From: Allodiplogaster sudhausi
Lineage: Eukaryota; Nematoda; Chromadorea; Rhabditida; Diplogasteridae
Assembly (NCBI GenBank): GCA_945643635.1
Contig: CALZFC010000020.1
Span: forward strand, 3,342,501-3,406,500
Direction: 5' to 3'
Length of the DNA: 64,000 nucleotides
Shown: positions 12,724 to 24,478 of the stretch, piece after piece
Position numbering within the stretch: the first letter of the stretch is position 1
How the letters are laid out: each line of letters starts with the position of its first letter
Made by a program: the position numbers and the translations under genes
Notes under the pieces: generated by a model
Database searches by the model: none
The model's input: the letters and a program-made list of their open reading frames with translations, nothing else
Told to the model about the DNA's origin: nothing

Positions 12724-13727
12724 TTTCTCGAGCTTTGCCCTTTACGAGAAGACCAATTAAGTGGAGAAAGCGAGGAAATATTGTGGGAGCTTTCATGAAC
12801 TCTTCGGCAAAATGAGGAAGCCGAATAAAAATTTCACATTGCGACCTCTTCTCTCACGTTTCAGCTCTTTAATTTCATGCAAAATCATTTCCTTTTATAC
12901 TTATAAATCAATCGGTTTAGATTTACAATACAAATACGAAATTCAATATTACGCATTAAACTTCTTTCTCTTATGCAGGGCCAAGCATTGCTGAATTTAA
13001 AAGTGTTAAAAGTAAATTGAAAACTGGAAGAGAACAGTTTCGGCCCCCTTGTCTCTCTGTATTATGTTGGAAAAAAACTTCTGGATGAGCCATAAAAACT
13101 TTAAAATCCTATGTTATAGTCTCCCAGTTTTTGACACTACTGTTAAAAAATAATTTTAACAAAAAACGTTGTAAAAAAAAAGGATTGCCATGGAAGTGCC
13201 AAACATCTCCAAAATGTTTGGTCGAAACGTCCAAAATCGCAACCTAATCGGTCGAAGCGTCTATCCTCCTAAAGTGGGAATTCATTGGACCATGGGTGAA
13301 ACGATTGAAAGAGCACCAAAATTTTGATCCCAAAATTTTAAACTTAGTGCAGCTCATGTTTCCCCTGCTTTCCAGGGATCTGAGGAGATTCTTTCTTCGC
13401 GCTCTCCGCGCAAATAGTAGTCTATTTCGCTTCCGAGATTGAATCCAATAGAGAAATAACAAGTAGTAATATGAATTCCCAATTTTTTGTCGGGTTTGCT
13501 CGCGAATTCTTAGTACTCCTTGTGATTTATTCGATCAGTAGAAACAAGCGAAACAAGGGTAAATGGATTCTATTCTCAATTCAAATGACACTTTTACTGC
13601 GTTGTTCATTGAACTATATGTAAATGATCTTTCATGTAAAACAAAGTTTTGGTAGAAGCGTAGCATTTATAGTCGACTATTAGAAGCGGAGAGGGGGGGA
13701 TGGAGATGCGGTCGGGGGAGGAGCTTC
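12724..13727. other. AT-rich intergenic sequence
   Basis: No exon with protein-like composition or splice sites. Low-complexity A runs near 13160-13180. Nothing else seen. Confidence 0.5.
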
Positions 13728-14314
13728 CTACTGGTCCGAGATCGGCAGAGTCACTTCTCCAGCAACGGCAGCAGCCTGAAGCGGAAAATGCGTCAAAGAA
13801 TTATTAATCATCTTGCCAATAGTTTCTCAAACAATCGGTCGCTTGGGATTAAAAAAAAAGCCCAGCCAAAATGAGTCCTGAAATCTCCTGGAATATCGCT
13901 GAAAACCTTGAAAGCCGCGGTGGCGTCTGCGGCGTCTGCGGGCGCCTCGGCGAACTGGATGACGAGCTTGTCCTCCTTGGGTACTCCGGCCAGCCGAGTG
14001 ATCTCGAGGGGGGCAGCCGCGCCCGGCTCAACGAAGCCGAACACCGGCTTCAGGCGGTACTCGTTGTTGTTCGACGACTTCACCTGCAAGCAAGGAGATT
14101 TTTGTTACTTTTAACTGATAGAAATATATTTATAGCTTTGGATTGATAGGTGAATATTGTTTGACTTTATAGTTTTACAATAAACAATTGTACGGAAGGG
14201 TAAACCTTGAAGACAAGGCGGGCCGCGCCCGGATTGGCGATCTGATGAACACACCGAGGCACCGCCGGCGGCAGGGACCGTGGCCGCGGGGGGATCGACG
14301 GAGAGAGCAGACAT
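13728..14314 (-). pseudogene. MSP-domain protein of the SSP type, frameshifted in exon 1
   Basis: MSP-domain proteins are nematode-specific; the SSP class is a short, sperm-associated relative of major sperm protein. Exons: 14206-14314 (MSALSVDPPAATVPAAGG), 13907-14083 (VKSSNNNEYRLKPVFGFVEP, then GVPKEDKLVIQF) and 13728-13775 (ending VTLPISDQ). The family pattern DPPxxTVPAAGG, SSNNNEYR, PVFGF and PKEDKLVI is clear and the length (about 110 residues) is normal. Near 14250 the frame changes: after PAAGGAS the expected continuation (ending PGAARLVFK at the donor) lies one base out of frame. This breaks the product unless the base is an assembly error. A TATAAAAG box lies 77 bases upstream of the ATG. 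Confidence 0.8.
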
Positions 14315-14390
14315 GGCGAGAGAGTGAAGGTGGAGAGGAGAGCGCAGACGGCTAAGAGAAGCGACTGTGGAGCAAATCATGAAAAAGCTT

Positions 14391-14398
14391 CTTTTATA
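14391..14398 (-). promoter_or_regulatory. TATA box of the MSP-domain gene
   Basis: TATAAAAG on the minus strand, 77 bases upstream of the ATG at 14314. Confidence 0.6.
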
Positions 14399-14399
14399 C

Positions 14400-15015
14400 T
14401 GCCAAAGCGCACTAATTGTGCACTTTGTATTCTAATTATGCACTTTTCAGTGTAATCTCCACTTTTGCACTTGAAAGTTCGCTTTTATTTGGCATGCAAT
14501 TTCGCGAATTTGCCGCCTCTCAATTGCACAATTCCAGGTTTTCACAATAGATTCCATTGATTTCTCTCTCTCTTTGTGTCTCTTTCTGTCTCTCTATCTC
14601 TATCTGGCTATCTCTTATCTTCCTCTTTTTCACTTCTCTCTTTCTCTCCGCCCTCACCATTGGCAGTGACATCAAAAGTTTTTATTATCGTCGTAACATG
14701 CTTATGGATCGAGAGCGACGGGTGAGATATGAGATGAGTTGCTATCCAACTTGCCACGTACCATGTTCAAGGTAACAAAAAGGGGAATTAATATGGAAGA
14801 ATTTCAAAATGATGAAATCATTTATTTCCAGAAGAGATCCCAAGTTTTTTAATCGTGTTTTGCAACGGAATAAAGGCCACGTGATTGAGAAAAAACGAGA
14901 GATTACAAAAGATCAACTTTCACAGAGGTAAACACGGACTTACGGACTTGACTGAGAGCCAGATGAAAAACAATAAAGACTTTATAAAGGGGCGGCAAGA
15001 TCAAAGGACTTTATG
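14400..15015. other. Intergenic, CT-rich at 14556-14660
   Basis: No gene seen. TGCACTT/GTGCACTT-like words recur at 14405-14480, just upstream of the MSP-domain gene. Confidence 0.45.
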
Positions 15016-17152
15016 CTAATTCGCGAAGAGAATGTCCGTGATTCGATTCGTCGCCTCGGCGACGCTGCCCGATGGCCGGGGAACGCCAAAGCTGAACCTC
15101 GCGTGGACAGCCGCAAGGGACTCCGGCTTCAGTCGACTTAGAGCCTGATTAGACTATTTCATTCTTTTCATTTCAAGGAAGAATCCGATGAAACATTCAA
15201 CTTTGCGGATCATAAATTATGCCATTAATTTCCTAGCACGAAGGATCTTGTCTGGCAAGAGAGATCTGTTTTATTTGACGCACCTGATTCTAAAGCCGAT
15301 CAGGTTCTTTCATATAGACTATAGCCTCCTTTTCTCGGACGTCTCCATCTCTCATCCTTGGTGATAATAGAGTTCTAATTGGGTAAAAGGGGCAGAGACG
15401 GCCTCTTCTTCCTACCCACCGCCACTCTTTCCTTAATGTTGAGTGGTACGCATGCAGACATTCTCTACAGCGTCCAAGAGAATACACATAAGGCTAACCA
15501 TAAGTTTTTCATAAAGTTGGGATCCGCTCCAATCGAACTTTTATGTCAAAGTAGATCCTCGTTTAAGATTTTAATAAATAAATTATTTCCTTAAAATTCG
15601 ATAAATGAATGATAAATGATAAATGTTGCGCAAGTTTACAATGAGAAAAGAAAACGGAATCAAAACCTTGCCGAAGGACATCCACGCCAGGGAGGGCACC
15701 GCAACGCGGAACATCTCTATCCCGATTAAGCCGGACCTTTAAAAAATTACATATTAATTAACTGATTATCGCTATGACATACATTTTCTCACTTCTTTAG
15801 ACATTTGATTTCCATTGTTTGTGATGCCTTATATTTGCACATCTAAAAAGATTTTCAGCATATTTACGCTTTAAAACAGCTTTATATCGTTAACTAAAAT
15901 ATTTTTTGATAAATCAAAATAATAACAGAAAAATATTTCTAAAAAGGTAGTTTACCTTCATTAAGACGAGAAGACGACACGACTTTCGGCAGCACGCAGC
16001 GGAAATCGCGGACCTGTTCCTAAATTTCAAAAAAAAAATTATAGAGACTTTAAGGGAGCCAAAGCTTATGCTCGAATTCGCTCCTTTTGCCTGTCACAAA
16101 GGTGAGAGAGCATTTGTTTTTGAGTCATGAAAAATGAAATAAATTCCAGTTCAGTTTCCTGTTCCTTTAACGAAGAATGCAATATATGATAGAAATTTAC
16201 TCCCGAAATATATTCATAAGAGAGAGATAAATAAATATTTACCGTGTTCATCATTTTGACAGTCGCCAATGCAGTGTAATAGATCGCCTTGCATGAAGGC
16301 GGCAGACCGAATTCAGCGACTCTTAGATTGAAAACGGAAAAAAATACTTAAATTTCCAATACACAAAGAAGCAAGAAGAAGAAAAAACGATTATACTATA
16401 GTATTATAGATATCAACAATCAGCAATAAAAGATTTTTTTTCGTTAGCTAAAACACACCCTCCTCGAAAGTTGGCCTTGATTTTACGGAGCGTCTGTGAG
16501 CAAAAGCGATTGAGGAAGAAGTAGAATTCGTCATGGTGTGCAGCTTGGTAAGGGTCTTGATCCTGTTATTTATCAGCTACATATTATATTCATTTCAGAT
16601 CTTCCCTATGATGTTCTTTTCTTTTCGCAGAGCTTTTTGTAAAAAAAGAGATGTCTTACTGAGAATGTTCTGCGAATGAAATCGCGAAGAGAGTCGAGAT
16701 CCTCTTTAGGAACATCGGGTGTGAGAGCATTGCCTTCAAATGCCGTCAAATAAATGCATACAACTACCAAAAGAGACCGAGAACTAGTAAGTGAAAGAGA
16801 AAGAGAGAGAGAGAGAGAGATGAAAGATAGTAATTCGAAAAAATTACCACAGTCAAAAATCAACAGTATGTAGGAATCAAATCCTTTTGTAATTTAAATA
16901 CTTGAGAAAAAGGGACTACCTAAAAGTGCAGCATATGTAGTGGTTAATGAGGGTATCCGCTGTACAGTCCACGTAAGCAGAGTTGAACTGCATCAACCTG
17001 GGAAAAGTTTAAAAAATAAACTAAAGAATCACCTTTTTTTTTTAAATAATCAAACAATATATGTAGTGTTTAACTTTAAAAAAATACATTTAAAAAATAC
17101 AACCGTGCAGAGACGAGGCCGACGAAGATCTTGGAGCCAGCAGTGGCTCGCT
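15016..17152 (-). CDS. Unrecognised multi-exon gene
   Basis: Protein-like exons with plausible splice sites occur in order on the minus strand: about 17112-17152 (FKRATAGSKIFVGLVSAR), 16915-17000 (LMQFNSAYVDCTADTL), 16665-16750 (LTPDVPKEDLDSLRDFIRR), 16455-16560 (DEFYFFLNRFCSQTLRKIK), 16255-16325 (PPSCKAIYYTALATVKMM), 15955-16015 (VRDFRCVLPKVVSSSRLNE), 15667-15736 (GLIGIEMFRVAVPSLAWM) and 15016-15144 (SLAAVHARFSFGVPRPSG, ending ITDILFAN). Not all junctions agree in phase (15955 to 15736 does not), so exons are missing or the gene is damaged. I recognise no domain. The 5' end is undefined and lies near the GA microsatellite. Confidence 0.4.
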
Positions 17153-17296
17153 TAAACTCTAAAAACTCCAAAAATCTTCTGAAGCTCTTTTAAGCTCTTT
17201 TTAAGTAGTTTCACCTTCGTTACCTCCGCTTGTAAGTCAACTTAGTTAACTAGTCCTTCTCAATTAGATAGATTTGCGTGCGTGCGTGTGTGTGAG

Positions 17297-17297
17297 A

Positions 17298-17345
<48 letters not shown>

Positions 17346-17371
17346 GAAAGAGAGAGAGAGAGAGCGAGAGA

Positions 17372-17426
<55 letters not shown>

Positions 17427-17479
17427 TGAGAGAGAGAGAGAGGAAGAGAGAGCGAGAAAAAGAGAGAGAGAGAGTGAGA

Positions 17480-17516
<37 letters not shown>

Positions 17517-17656
17517 AGGGAGAGAAGAGAGAGAGAGCGAGAGAGGCATAAATAGAGAGAGGGGGACAGTTAGAGAGAGAGAAAGGAAAACTTAGTGGGT
17601 TAGACAAAGAAAGGAGAGGGACAGCGAGGGAATAGACAGAGAGAGAAGCCGAGAGT

Positions 17657-17701
<45 letters not shown>

Positions 17702-17790
17702 AGAGGCAGAGAGAGAGAGAGAGAGAAAGAGAGTGAGAGAGAGTGAAAGAGGCAGACAGAGAGAAAGAGCATGAAATAAACAGACAGAGA
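17297..17790. repeat. Long GA-rich microsatellite
   Basis: About 490 bases of imperfect (GA)n. Frames here translate only to RE/SL repeats and are not genes. Confidence 0.95.
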
Positions 17791-17945
17791 AAAGAAAGTG
17801 AACAGTGTCAATGTGTATTTCGGAATCATGATATTCATATATATATATTAATAAGTTAGAATACATTGAGAATTTTTTAATTTATAATTAATATTTATTA
17901 AACTAATTAATTAATAAAAAATAAATGCAGAAAATTTTTAATAAG

Positions 17946-18202
17946 ATGTTTTTGGACGGCTGATTCACAGCCAGCAAGAGCTTTTGCCCGAAGTAGGAAT
18001 TGATATTACAATGAACATGCGGCTTGGTATCCTGTGGGGAAATGATGATGAAATTATTCTTATTGTTAGACGAACTGATGGAAACTACTGTTTGCTGCCT
18101 GTTCAAACATATTTAACTATGTCAGATTTTCAAAAAGCGCGTGAGAATAGAATTGGCAGGTTGCCAAAGATTACGGTAGTTTTGTTCAAGAATTTAGCTT
18201 GA
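17946..18202 (+). CDS. Hypothetical open frame, possible gene remnant
   Basis: An open frame of about 80 residues (including GILWGNDDEIILIVRRTDG and YLTMSDFQKARENRIG) with ordinary amino-acid composition. There is no recognised domain, no clear promoter and no partner exons. It may be a leftover exon or part of an old mobile element. Confidence 0.2.
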
Positions 18203-19076
18203 AAAGCGACCGGAACACGAGCAGGCACGCGTTGCGGTCATTGGCCGAAGCGGATTTGAGATTCGGCCACGCGCGGAGGCTCGCGGCCACGCGTTGCGGC
18301 TCTTATGTCGCGTCGATCCCAGACCATTTTAGCATTAGCACTGAGTATCTCTTTTTTGCACTGCCTAAATGACCGCGTTTGCACTGCCGTGCTTGTGATT
18401 TGTGGATTTTTGAATTCTGTTATGCCATCCACAGCAAATTTTTACTGTTTTTGTTGAAACGATCATTTGGTTATAGCTTGAGACTTTCGCAGTTGTTAGA
18501 ATAACGTGAAATTGACTTGCATTAATTTGGACCCATGCTCATTCAAAGGTGCTTCTCCGTTGTTTCCTTGTTCACACAGCGTTCTCGAAAGCCTAGCACA
18601 AGGCCTACTCCATCGTCTTCCCTATTCTCTGCCCGTCCCATATCTGGACGCGACGCGTTTCCTCACATTCTTTTTTGATCGGTTTCTTCATTACATCTAA
18701 TTGTAAGTCAAGGGAAGAATCTTAAGGCATTACGTAGTTTGCTTGTGACTGAAGATGAAGAAGAATAGAAATCATGTTCGAAGGAAAGGGAGCGAGTGAT
18801 CAGTACGTTGTACTAATTTTCTGCCATCTTTTAGTGTATTCTGTGTTAAAATCACCTCCATTTTATTTATAGTGTCTCAAAATCGCTTTCTTGCTGGTAA
18901 TTAGCTTAATGCAAAGTTAGCCAGGAGTTGACAAAAAGTTGAAATTACTGTAGTTCACGATTTCCATGTTGGGAAATCGTGTCAAGACAAATAAATATTT
19001 AAAATTTTGGCGGAATGCACATCTTTATTTAGTGCTATACCGAATTTGACTAAGTGAGATTCCCGAATTCAATGTA
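18203..19076. other. Intergenic sequence
   Basis: No gene seen. CACGCGTTGCGG occurs twice, near 18226 and 18289. Confidence 0.4.
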
Positions 19077-20559
19077 CTCTCTGGTAAAAAGCGAATGGCA
19101 AATAAATGGTTCAGTAATGGCGAGGAATTACCGTGCAAACATGGTAATTTACCGATACGCGTTTCAACAATTATGCAGCCATAGTCAACCATTAAACCAA
19201 TTTCTCAGCATTAACCTTCCAATACCGTGGCTTTAATATACTGTAAACTTAACTGGCACTTCCCACAGCATTTTTGAGCCATTAAATCGAGTACTGTAGG
19301 GTGGTGTGAACCACACTAAAAATATATTTTTCTGCGATTTAATTATTGCGTTCCATTTCTCTGCCATTAAATGGCGTACTGTTGTTTGGTGTGAACCACA
19401 CCAAAAATATTCCTGGGCCTTTATTCACTTCCACAGATGTGACGAAAAATTAAGACATTTACCATGAAAAAAAGCATACCAGTAGAAGAGATAACGAGAA
19501 ACCGAAAGGCATCGAGAAAGTGAGCGATAACGAAGACAAGAGAGTGGCATGGTTAACAACTTACACAAACAGTGAACAAATACTAGTATGGAAGTATTAA
19601 CAACCTCAAAAACATTCTAAATAATGGGAAATGGAAGGGGATTCCAGTCTCAGTATGGAATTAAAAGACAGGGTAATTACTCGTAGGTAAACTTGAACAT
19701 TAATTCAGTGGTTGTCCGTTTTTAAAGACAACGTGATCTCCGAGCTCCGAGATGGCCATCATCATCGAACTCCTGCCCGTCGTCTACATCCTCACCATCG
19801 ACATCAACGTCAGCAATAGACGACACTGGAATTACAACAAATACAACACGAAAACCCTCACTCTTACAAGAACCTGCTCGTTGCTCTTCCGCGATGGCAG
19901 TCAAATTATCGCTCTATTACCTCCTAATCGACAAAAGCGGCCAGACATACTGGCCGAAATCGAGACCTCAAAAGGAGCACATCATCATACTCTGCAGCAA
20001 GCCAACTAGAACTTACATTTTGTTCCAATCGAAGATATTGCTTCGTAAAATGTAGAAAAAGATTAACACTCAGAAGCTCCTGAAATACAACAACTAATAT
20101 AAGAATAAACCAATTCGGCTAAACTAATGATCCTTTTAAATCATACCATGAGTAAACCTTTCAGACGACAGAACTAGACTCTCGGTCAATCAAAATCGTT
20201 CAAACTCTTCAATAACGAGCCTGAAATCAACAAACGACATTAAACAACAGCAGTAACCATTCAACCAAGGTTGTGCAACTTTCAAGTCTTCAGCTCAAGG
20301 CAAGAGAGCAGTTCATTTAAATACACATCAAATCTCCCGCCAATGAATATGATTACAGAATGCTGATATTCCAGCCAGGACTATTCAAATTTATAATGGC
20401 CAATAAATGCCCAAGTAATGGCCAGCTAATGGCGCAAATCAACTAGTTTACCGATGCTCGTCCTACCATTAACGGACCATTTCCGCGAAATATTAGCAAT
20501 TTTGCACCAGTTCACCATTACCGCGCGGGGAATTGGCCATTCCCTTTTTACCAGAGCTG
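19077..20559. mobile_element. Non-autonomous DNA transposon with terminal inverted repeats
   Basis: The ends match in inverted orientation: CTCTGGTAAAAAGCGAATGG on the left (from about 19079) and its near-perfect reverse complement at about 20535-20557, one mismatch. Both ends abut TA, consistent with a Tc1/mariner-type TA duplication at 19075-19076 and 20560-20561. The interior has no transposase and is rich in AATGGC/CCATTA words, so it is a 1.5 kb MITE-like derivative. An internal tandem duplication is listed separately. Confidence 0.65.
19276..19412. repeat. Tandem duplication with a GGTGTGAACCACACC palindrome
   Basis: Two copies, about 85 bases apart, of CCATTAAAT-x-G-x-GTACTGT followed by TGGTGTGAACCACAC and AAAAATAT. 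The inner palindrome could form a short hairpin. Confidence 0.7.
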
Positions 20560-20702
20560 TAACACCGAAACGTTTTTCATTTATCGCGTTAAATCATCGT
20601 GTCGCTTTCAAATCATTGTGATTTGGCTGGCTTTTATTCCTTCTGATTCTTAAAGATTGAATCATTTATGTATCGACTTATGGAGATCGTTAAAGTACTA
20701 TT

Positions 20703-21180
20703 CTAGCTGGAGGCCTGGCTGCAAGAAACCCGCCACTCCTTCGATACCTTCACCGCTTTCTAACCGCCTCCCCCTAACAGGCCGCTCATCCATGTCAGCG
20801 AGTTCATTGCGATCGAATACGATGTCGTGCTGCTCCATCTGCGAGAAGCCACGCGTTCTCTTGCAACCCACGCCATGTCATTCGTTCGCCAGGTTGCGCT
20901 TTATGAATATGTTTGTTTGCTTAGTCGGTGGTGACGAAGAATACAGACTATTTATTTAATAACTTGTATATTTAATATTTTTAAAGCAAACATAGCAATC
21001 TCGCTCTGATGAAACAAGGAACCGATTGATATCAGTCTTTGGATTCTTGAGGAGCTGGCATCCCGCGTCATTCCACTGGCTGAGGATGAAAATGACGGAG
21101 GTGTCATGGAGGCCTAAGTGGACAGGGGCGCCATAAGCATTCATCTCTTCATAAGTCTGCTTAAACCCGAACGAAGCCAT
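20703..21180 (-). CDS. Hypothetical two-exon gene
   Basis: The 5' frame begins MASFGFKQTYEEMNAYGAPV at 21180 and runs about 60 residues. A second open stretch (20703-20880, including GFSQMEQHDIVFDRNELADM) ends at a TAG. No domain is recognised and the junction is unproven. It lies between a transposon and the broken helicase, so it could be a remnant. Confidence 0.25.
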
Positions 21181-21499
21181 AAAATCTAGTTCTGTGCGCG
21201 AGATGATCCTGTTTTAGCTGTGCTTATTTTTTATTTATTGTTGATTAAAAAGGAATTTTGATCTTTTGTTTATTGGTTTTTTTGCAGGATAATGATATAA
21301 ACGTATTCCTGTTGTCAGAGATGTGTTTGTAGCCGGCAGAAATGGATTAATGTGGTATCCCCTGATATTTCTTCTCCAACTATAACTATAATATGACAAA
21401 TATATAACTGATATATCTCACGATTCTTCGAGCTTTTTTTTTTATAAACTGGGACCTGGTTGCCCTGCTTTATTGAAGAATCTTGAGCAGTTGTCAACA

Positions 21500-22768
21500 A
21501 TGGCAACATTGAAGTGGATGGGTTCATTTTGGTGGCATGTTTCGATGTCAGAAGATGATGAGCTCAAAAGGGTGGCAGACCTGGTTTTCCAGCAGCTTGT
21601 CATTGAGCATCTGTGTAGCTCAATGCCCGAGTTCTCGATCGCTTCCAGCTATGCGGAGTGAGTCCAAGATCATATACAATGATTTGATAAGTAAATCAAT
21701 GTTACTGATTAAAAATCAGTTTTGACCATTGAGGGTAGTTCTTGCTGTTTGCCAATCACTTGTGATCTGTGTTCTTGTTTAAGACCAGAAGAGGCTGATG
21801 AGCCACCACCACCACCAAAAGACTCTACTCCTTTTTACAGTAACACGAGCCGAGCACACGCTTTGCCATTCGAGTCTCCGAGGAAACTGGTTGGTGAAGC
21901 GAGAGATAAAGAGAAAGAGAGAGATGCCGAGATAGACAGAGAGGGAGAGAAAGAGAGAGAACAGATGACTGCGCTCAGGTCTTGTGGAAGGACTCGATGA
22001 GGTTGCTCGTGATCCCGAAGAGTTCGGCGCCGCAACCTCCTCGACTTCCACGGGGGCTGGCGGAATCCGCGGCTCTTTCTCGAACATTCCCTTCTCTCCC
22101 GGAGGTTTCGACGATGAGATTGAGAGTCTTCTCAAGGAGACGAAGGTTACGGTAGAAGATGCTTCCGAGGACAGCCGGATTCTTGCTACAGCAGGTTGGC
22201 AATGGGAGAGTTCGAGAGAGAGAAAGAGTAGATAATACCGCATTACATTATAATTCTGCTTCTCTCTCTCTGTGTCGCTGTCTCTCTGTCTCTCTCTATC
22301 TCTCTTTTACACTCTCACTATCATTGTCCACCCCTCTCTTCTTATATATCCACCATGCTTTGTTTGATTCCGGTTGATTTTGCTATAGTTGTATGTATTT
22401 TACTACTTCTGCTCTCTCATCTCCGCTCTCATTTGCCCTGTTTTCATTCGATGACAACAACAGTTCTTCTCATTCCTGGCATTCTGAATTCACCTTTGCA
22501 GTACAATCTACACTTCGCCGATCAAGGCGCTGTCGAATCAGAAGTACCGTGACTTCAGAATGGTCTTCGAAGATGTCGGCCTGGTCACCGGAGATATTCA
22601 ACTGAATCCAGAGGCGTTCTGTCTAATTATGACAACTGAAATCTTGAGGTTCTGCAAAGTATTTTTTTGTGCAATTTTTCTCTCCGCAATAACATAATCC
22701 CCTTGAGATCGATGCTTTACAACGGCTCAGAGGTCATCCGAGAGCTTGAATGGGTAGTCTTTGACGAG
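21500..22768 (+). pseudogene. SKI2-like RNA helicase, incomplete
   Basis: The SKI2 helicase feeds RNA to the cytoplasmic exosome. Exons at 22502-22648 and 22708-22768 give a near-canonical segment: [16 protein letters not shown] (motif Ia), [26 protein letters not shown] and EWVVFDE (start of motif II), joining in phase. Upstream exons (21500-21659, 21785-21890, 21970-22195) look like the SKI2 N-terminal region, including a PFSPGGFDDE patch. The exon carrying motif I (the GKT Walker A region) is absent between 22200 and 22500, and nothing after FDE resumes the helicase core. Instead a retroelement integrase remnant follows at 22959. The gene is therefore broken. Confidence 0.7.
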
Positions 22769-22958
22769 GTTTGTACAAAATATTTTGATATATATATATA
22801 TATATTGTTTACTAGTTGAATTAGTAAAAAAAAACTATTCTAACAAATTCGTGGCCGTGATACTAAATTCAAGATATGATAGAAATTGACGGCTGATATG
22901 ATAGAAATTGACGGCTGTTCTGTTGATGATTTGCCCGAATTTGTTCGTTAGAGTTTCT

Positions 22959-23078
22959 GGATACGCCAGGACGGTGAAGTACTTCTGGCCAGGCATGAAG
23001 GAAGACGTGCAAAAGTACGTGGAGAACTGCCCGGAATGTACCCTGTTCAATGCTGCTCAAGTCGCAGTTCATAGCTAA
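22959..23078 (+). mobile_element. LTR-retroelement integrase zinc-binding remnant
   Basis: Forty residues with the pattern YFWPGMKEDVQKYV then CPEC, typical of the region around the H2C2 zinc-binding domain of Ty3/gypsy or BEL/Pao integrases. It stops at a TAA and no polymerase or LTR is seen nearby, so it is a short fossil, lying where the SKI2-like gene breaks off. Confidence 0.6.
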
Positions 23079-23305
23079 TTAAATCCACCTGCTAATTGAA
23101 ATTTACATAGTGCCTAAGGTCAGATAAACGTCCAGCACTTCATAATTGACTACGAGTCAAAAGGTAAAAGATGTAAAAGATGACCTCGTTGTCAAAGCAA
23201 AAAGGTTTCCTGCAGGAAACGACCATGGAGTTATGAGGCATTGCTGATAGGAATATGTAATCTTTCCATTATGCGAATATCGAAGTTGCAAGCCATATTC
23301 CATAA

Positions 23306-23404
23306 TCGAAAGCTAAGACGCCCCCCCTCTCCGAACATCGAAAGCTAAGACGCCCCCCACTTTCGCAGGCTCGAAAAATTATTTTCGAAAGCTAAGACTC
23401 GCAC
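23306..23404. repeat. CGAAAGCTAAGACGCCCCCC tandem repeat
   Basis: Two good copies and one degenerate copy of a unit about 35-50 bases long, just upstream of the SH2 gene. Confidence 0.7.
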
Positions 23405-23472
23405 CCAGAAAAAGGCTATAATGCTAAAAAAAAAAGGAAACAGCAACGTTGTGTATAAAATTTCAGTCGTCC

Positions 23473-24267
23473 ATGATGATCGCTTCGGTCAATGACGAAA
23501 ATCTCTTTACCGTTTTCGCGGGCGCTCCGCTGTCGGCCGAGGCGGTCGAGGCGCGCCTTCAGCGGTCTCAGGATTTTTTAAATCTCTTTTAATTTTTATT
23601 AATTAAACTAATTGCCAATTTATTTATTTTTCTGTGACTACTTTATTGGAGACTTTTGAAGAAAAACAATGAAGAAAACAAAGCCTCATTTACAGTCCTG
23701 GCCACTTTCTCCTCTACTACCGCGCACCGAAGCGCCTTCAGGCGGCCATCGATCTCTACGTGGCGGTCAAGCGAGACAATCGAGAGGTGGAAAATTTCGA
23801 AGAAAAATAAATCTAGTTAGAAGATATGAAAATAAAATACTAGCATGAAGAATATGATGGAATAAAAATATTGATCTGCCAAAATAAGTATTTCTATTCC
23901 AGATAGATCACGGCCAAGTCGTCTCGAGCTTTTCCGCTGAGACGGAGACTTCCACGTACGCGCTTCACTTTGACAATGCGCCTTCTGCTCGCACCGTAAG
24001 GGTTTTTGGCTCTTTTTCAAGACAAGAAAAGAATTTAATAATTTAAAAAGATTAAAAAGCAATATTTTTATAGGAGCTATTAAACTACAAAGTTTTGTGC
24101 GTATCAAAATATTAAAGAATAATATAAGTAAAAAAAAATAAAATAAAAATAAAACAAATCGTTCTTTTTGCCAGTTTCCCGACATCGTGGCGCTCGTGGC
24201 CTACATGGAGGAGGCAAAGCTGCGCCGCACGAAGGCGCGCAAGGGGTTCTCCGTCCGTCGCTCCTAG
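23473..24267 (+). CDS. Single-SH2 protein lacking the FLVR arginine
   Basis: Four exons join in phase: 23473-23564, 23696-23786, 23903-23995, 24175-24267, giving about 120 residues, almost all SH2 domain. Landmarks: FAGAPLSAEAVEARL (usual GxLSREEAExxL start), PGHFLLYYRAPK where most SH2 domains have GxFLVR, DLYVAVKRDN (usual yvLsVr), IDHGQVV, TYALHFDN and FPDIVALVAYM (usual FxsLxeLVxyY). The arginine that contacts phosphotyrosine is replaced by Tyr. A basic tail ends FSVRRS. TTTCAG at 23461-23466, seven bases before the ATG, would suit a spliced-leader acceptor, and TATAAAA lies at 23454-23460. The reading frame is intact. Small SH2 proteins are expanded in nematodes; the binding partner is unknown. 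Confidence 0.65.
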
Positions 24268-24478
24268 ACTCCCCGCGAGTGAGTCCCTCTTAGATCCATG
24301 CACCTCTACCGCGAGACCCCAGGCCCCCAAGGCTGTCCAGTGTCAATCAAACCCTCTCCCATTTCCTGCCCAGTTTGTGTATATATTTATATAAAAAGTC
24401 TTGTTATTTAAATCGTTGTTGTCTTTCCACAAATGGAATGCGCGAAGTGAATTATGGAGAGTTGACACGATCAGATCG

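Noticed and set aside
15016..15144. Last exon of the unknown gene as the end of a PLP-dependent lyase
   Set aside because: The short ARFSFGVPRPSG patch recalls such enzymes, but the other exons show none of the expected motifs.
17250..17838. Long frames of RERERE or SLSLSL
   Set aside because: Translations of (GA)n/(CT)n microsatellites with no other content. The same applies to similar frames at 32198, 33041, 44725 and 59734-60426.
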